Assembly (NCBI GenBank): GCA_037147235.1
Contig: JBAWVO010000352.1
Span: 1-6,292, forward strand
Reading direction: 5' to 3'
DNA: 6,292 nt
From: JANXQG01 sp037147235
GTDB lineage: Bacteria; Planctomycetota; Planctomycetia; Pirellulales; Thermoguttaceae
A program made the translations under genes and the position numbers. Positions 5,401 to 6,292 of this stretch are shown here, piece after piece; within the stretch, counting starts at the first letter, position 1; each line of letters begins with the position of its first letter. Below the pieces are notes generated by a model that was not told the DNA's origin, searched no databases, and saw nothing but the letters and a program-made list of their open reading frames with translations.

Positions 5401-6020
5401 AAGGTATCGACACCATCGAAGGTCATGCCGGTCAACTTCGTGCCCGCCGCGATCGTAGCCGTATCACCGGCAGCGGTGGTGGCATTGGTTGCCATCTTGT
5501 AGGTAAATACACTGCCGACCGTTGCCGAAGCGGCGGGAGCCGAGGCCATGGCAAGATGGGTAAAAACCTGAACCGAGGCGCTCACCGGTGAACTGGCACT
5601 GACCACCGAAGAAGTATCGGTCTGCGTGGCCGTAAAGGTATGTGCGCCATCCGACAGCGTGCTGGTGCCGTTGGTGGTCACCTGGATGGTCGTGGCCCCA
5701 GTGGCAACCGGACTCGCGCTGGTGGCGATCGCCGTCGCAGAGCCATCGGCAAAGACTTTCACCGTGTCGCCGGCCGTGACACCGGTAACAAGGAAGGTTA
5801 GTTCTTTTGACGTCGATGAATTGTTTGCCGACGTGATTGCAATAGTTCCCAAGCCGGATGGCGGTGGCAGGAGTTCGACCTTGGCCGGTGCGCCCGAGAG
5901 CAGTTGGCGGTGTTCCAGGTTCTCGAAGCCAAGACGCCGTGCAAGGAGGCTGACGGGCTTCTTCGTCCGATTGGTCCGCAATGTCGAACCGATTCTGCCA
6001 CTATCCGAGTAGTTGCTCAT
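2433..6020 (-). CDS. LEPR-XLL-type surface protein with cyclophilin (peptidyl-prolyl isomerase) domain and Ig-like repeats
   Basis: A 1195-residue, Ser/Thr/Ala/Gly-rich protein, probably exported to or beyond the cell surface. The order is: basic N-terminus; LEHRQLLSG (35-43), a variant of the planctomycete LEPR-XLL motif; Ig-like module (about 58-153); putative-Ig/cadherin-like module (about 154-256); cyclophilin domain (about 306-431) with FYRIIQSFMIQGG (346-358) and MANNG (384-388); an uncharacterised stretch (about 450-638); a second Ig-like module (639-738) and second putative-Ig module (764-850); degenerate RTX-like repeats (about 1048-1121); and a planctomycete-type tail with DNGARNTIFG. 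The cyclophilin should catalyse prolyl cis-trans isomerisation if active; its partner is unknown. The protein has only two cysteines, Cys1106 and Cys1143. I chose the ATG at 6020, which has GGAG upstream and leaves a typical basic lead-in to the motif; an in-frame ATG at 6116 would add 32 residues. No dockerin domain or clear transmembrane segment is visible. Confidence 0.9.
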   Translation of the reverse strand: MSNYSDSGRIGSTLRTNRTKKPVSLLARRLGFENLEHRQLLSGAPAKVELLPPPSGLGTIAITSANNSSTSKELTFLVTGVTAGDTVKVFADGSATAIATSASPVATGATTIQVTTNGTSTLSDGAHTFTATQTDTSSVVSASSPVSASVQVFTHLAMASAPAASATVGSVFTYKMATNATTAAGDTATIAAGTKLTGMTFDGVDTFTWPAIDVTAGLAGTTQVFTATLTDTAGNSTTASVFVSVAATSGISVLAPPASVAIGSPVLVSFNDASANSATTYTVTSSNPGAISATLMQQSNQVANPILRISTNLGNMDIELLKNYAPNTVAHIESLITSGDYANSSFYRIIQSFMIQGGSGGSGSTIPVELNSDLRFTSSGLLAMANNGVDGNSSEFFITSPNDTSNGFLDFRYTVFGKLIKGDNVREAIANTAVVANSSGEVSQPVTAPQISSMSIITPPAADAGVLLLKAVSGAASGPYTVTVTDSLNNTQTFSVSVGGTNSFDPPNPWVAPINGNDKISTAANTATTFTPQGVSADGTAVSVNVQVLRAVQGSGYAGYYVDNTYTGTTPAADTTNPNLALVKNGSSYTATPTAGYYGVQVLEVTGQSATAAAWDSTSGVDPVYRAFVPVYVAPPAPRISSISVGGQPVSGSTFANTANQFKFNISGAISGATVSVYIDGVTTPVATGTVASGATTITLTTTSTTKLSDGNRQFTVKQTVATPALSLFANFSTSTGQPGSQFPIAASSVDSAVSAGTALTIGLQVLAPPLGNAAVGALYTYIVQTNAPSGSTVTVIPGTLPAGMVFDGAKTFTWTPTSAQLNTSPAFSAQVSDSQGRTASIGPVNISVILGLAPIQVPVNSAKGGNVTVTFFGSQVQVYDNIAKKILSKTTFKSTDTVSVNLPTGQANSVSVMLPGGTSAVIPKQVLVQGVSGSTNNQVTVVGTNAANTFTLAGDTVTGNGLGVKIAAVQKLTLSGGSGSDTYNLNAGIVPTSIVDTGGYNMLDFSQDTGGVTVNLGLDKGQAQSIAPWSTTLSINGIINKLVGSAQYANVLTGGRAAMTMIRGGLVNDTITGGSGDNILMGIGGNDTITGGTAKNLMIAGTGNCSLYAKGRENLIFGGTTNYDTNDQALINLLNQGSRFMCSASYRRAVAAAAANPKLRSSLLNFTDNGARNTIFGSGGSNWLVPGKNGTLKK
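2460..2657 (-). other. Conserved C-terminal tail of the surface protein
   Basis: Residues 1122-1187 contain NYDTNDQALINLL, a YRRAVAAA segment and DNGARNTIFGSGGSNWLVPG. From memory, many planctomycete LEPR-XLL proteins end with a comparable pattern: an AL..LL helix, Y..RV, a short spacer, D(N/D)GA, then T..GG.G.(D/N)W. Its presence shows that the C-terminus is complete and that the annotated stop is real. Its function is unknown; anchoring, secretion or capping of the preceding repeat fold are possibilities. Confidence 0.6.
2658..2879 (-). repeat. Degenerate RTX-like (beta-roll) repeat coding region
   Basis: Residues about 1048-1121 are rich in Gly, Asn and Asp, with units such as GGLVNDTIT, GGSGDNILM and GGNDTITGG, close to the RTX nonapeptide GGxGxDxxx. 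A 17-bp word repeats exactly at 2743-2759 and 2797-2813, 54 bp or two nonapeptides apart. An isolated related unit, GGSGSDTYN, lies earlier at residues 977-985. Several units lack the aspartate, so calcium binding may be weak or lost. Confidence 0.7.
3471..4106 (-). other. Second copy of the Ig-like plus putative-Ig module pair
   Basis: Residues 639-738 include VSVYIDGVTTPVATGTVASG and a TTITLTTTSTTKLSDG segment, paralogous to VKVFADGSATAIATSASPVA and TTIQVTTNGTSTLSDG in the first module. Residues 764-850 include VGALYTYIVQTNA and GMVFDGAKTFTWTPT, paralogous to VGSVFTYKMATNA and GMTFDGVDTFTWPA. The pair therefore exists twice in the same order, on either side of the cyclophilin domain. Confidence 0.75.
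4728..5105 (-). other. Cyclophilin-type peptidyl-prolyl isomerase domain
   Basis: Residues about 306-431. LRISTNLGNMDIELLKNYAP fits the cyclophilin N-terminal strand and helix (GxIxIELF...AP.T). FYRIIQSFMIQGG carries the catalytic Arg (Arg348, CypA Arg55) and the Phe, Met and Gln of the substrate pocket (Phe353, Met354, Gln356). MANNGVDGNSSEFFI aligns without gaps to MANAGPNTNGSQFFI of CypA, so CypA Gln111 is Glu395 here and Phe113 is Phe397. CypA Trp121 is Phe408, as is usual in bacterial forms, and His126 is Tyr413. The domain is probably folded, but its activity cannot be judged from the sequence. Confidence 0.85.
5253..5849 (-). other. First copy of the Ig-like plus putative-Ig module pair
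   Basis: Residues about 58-153 form a bacterial Ig-like module of the xVxVxxDG...GATTIxVTT...LSDGxHTFTATQTD type. Residues about 154-256 form a putative-Ig/cadherin-like module with VGSVFTYKM, MTFDGVDTFTWPA and FTATLTDTAGN. These beta-sandwich folds are common spacers or adhesion modules in bacterial surface proteins. The cyclophilin domain follows after about 50 residues. Confidence 0.75.
5892..5939 (-). other. LEPR-XLL-like N-terminal motif
   Basis: RRLGFENLEHRQLLSG at residues 28-43. The pattern basic-basic-x-x-FExLExRxLLS is typical of the N-terminus of large planctomycete surface proteins and is the strongest taxonomic marker in the window. It is thought to act in export or sorting, though the mechanism is not established. 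Here His replaces the Pro of LEPR. Confidence 0.8.
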
Positions 6021-6024
6021 GATG

Positions 6025-6028
6025 CTCC
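6025..6028 (-). promoter_or_regulatory. Ribosome binding site of the surface-protein gene
   Basis: GGAG on the - strand lies 4 bases before the ATG at 6020, close but usable. The competing ATG at 6116 has GAGG 8 bases upstream, so the choice of start is favoured by the N-terminal motif layout rather than settled by the ribosome site. Confidence 0.45.
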
Positions 6029-6107
6029 GTTTCCGCAGGATTTTGAAGAGAAAAGTACCCTCGCTTGGTTGCCCATGCTTATGTCGTAAGATGAGTGTTA
6101 ACCCGAC

Positions 6108-6130
6108 ATGAGGCATTGCCCGTGCCTCGT
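6108..6130. repeat. Small hairpin in the leader of the surface-protein gene
   Basis: Arms 6108-6115 and 6123-6130 pair over 8 bp with one wobble, around a 7-base loop. On the - strand the structure would lie in the long 5' leader and would overlap the alternative ATG at 6116. That could hide this ATG from ribosomes, which is an inference. Confidence 0.4.
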
Positions 6131-6164
6131 TGCCTGCAACCCAAGCTTGCGAAGGTATCCCTCC

Positions 6165-6193
6165 ATGATAATCGATCCGAGTTCCATTTTCAA
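6165..6193 (-). promoter_or_regulatory. Candidate sigma70-like promoter of the surface-protein gene
   Basis: On the - strand, TTGAAA (6193-6188) matches 5 of 6 -35 consensus bases and TATCAT (6170-6165) matches 5 of 6 -10 bases, with exactly 17 bases between. Transcription would start near 6158, giving a leader of roughly 138 bases before the ATG at 6020. It is the best-spaced promoter match I found in front of either gene. Confidence 0.45.
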
Positions 6194-6292
6194 ATATTTC
6201 CTTGAAATTGCTGGGGGAACCGCAAAATCCGCTTCGCAGGCCTTGATCATAACCTTGCCAACTGCTAGCAGTGACGGCAGGCCGTAGGGTGC
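6194..6292. other. Right edge, no gene recognised
   Basis: No supported coding region is visible. The only notable structure is a perfect 12-bp palindrome, ACTGCTAGCAGT (6261-6272). It may belong to another intergenic repeat continuing beyond the edge, but the window ends too soon to tell. Confidence 0.4.

Noticed and set aside
6101..6167. 22-codon open frame on the - strand in the leader of the surface-protein gene
   Set aside because: It begins inside the -10 element of the promoter candidate and has no ribosome site, so it would probably not be transcribed whole.
6261..6272. 12-bp palindrome ACTGCTAGCAGT as an operator
   Set aside because: A single short palindrome far upstream of the promoter candidate, at the window edge; it may be part of an intergenic repeat, but nothing shows a regulatory role.

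Overview
This window looks like a piece of a planctomycete chromosome, most likely from the Pirellulales. The evidence is a large surface protein with a planctomycete-type LEPR-XLL-like N-terminal motif (LEHRQLLSG) and a characteristic C-terminal end, plus GC-rich palindromic repeats between the genes. There are two protein-coding genes, and their 3' ends face each other. I see no rRNA, tRNA, CRISPR array, transposase or phage gene.

Layout. Positions 1-70 hold no recognisable gene. Positions 71-260 are a dense cluster of palindromic, REP-like repeats, including a 23-bp-stem hairpin (92-147) and a second strong hairpin (169-200). Positions 261-508 are non-coding leader in front of aspS. aspS (509-2278, + strand, TTG start) encodes a complete bacterial-type aspartyl-tRNA synthetase of 589 residues. 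His31 and Gly83 suggest the non-discriminating kind, which also charges tRNA-Asn with Asp. Positions 2272-2435 are the convergent junction. A palindromic element of about 122 bp lies between two perfect 21-bp direct repeats, and each repeat copy contains the stop triplets of both flanking genes. Positions 2433-6020 (- strand) encode a 1195-residue, apparently cell-surface or exported protein. Its order is LEPR-XLL-like motif, Ig-like module, putative-Ig/cadherin-like module, cyclophilin-type peptidyl-prolyl isomerase domain, intermediate region, a second copy of the same Ig pair, a degenerate RTX-like glycine/aspartate-rich repeat, and the conserved C-terminal tail. Positions 6021-6292 hold its leader and a good sigma70-like promoter candidate.

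The two genes show no functional link: one is translation housekeeping and the other an envelope or extracellular protein. The parts that most merit a second look are the repeat-flanked insertion between the two stop codons, the palindrome cluster before aspS, and the cyclophilin domain inside a repeat-rich surface protein with changes at several active-site positions. I did not find convincing evidence for a wholly new multi-gene system.
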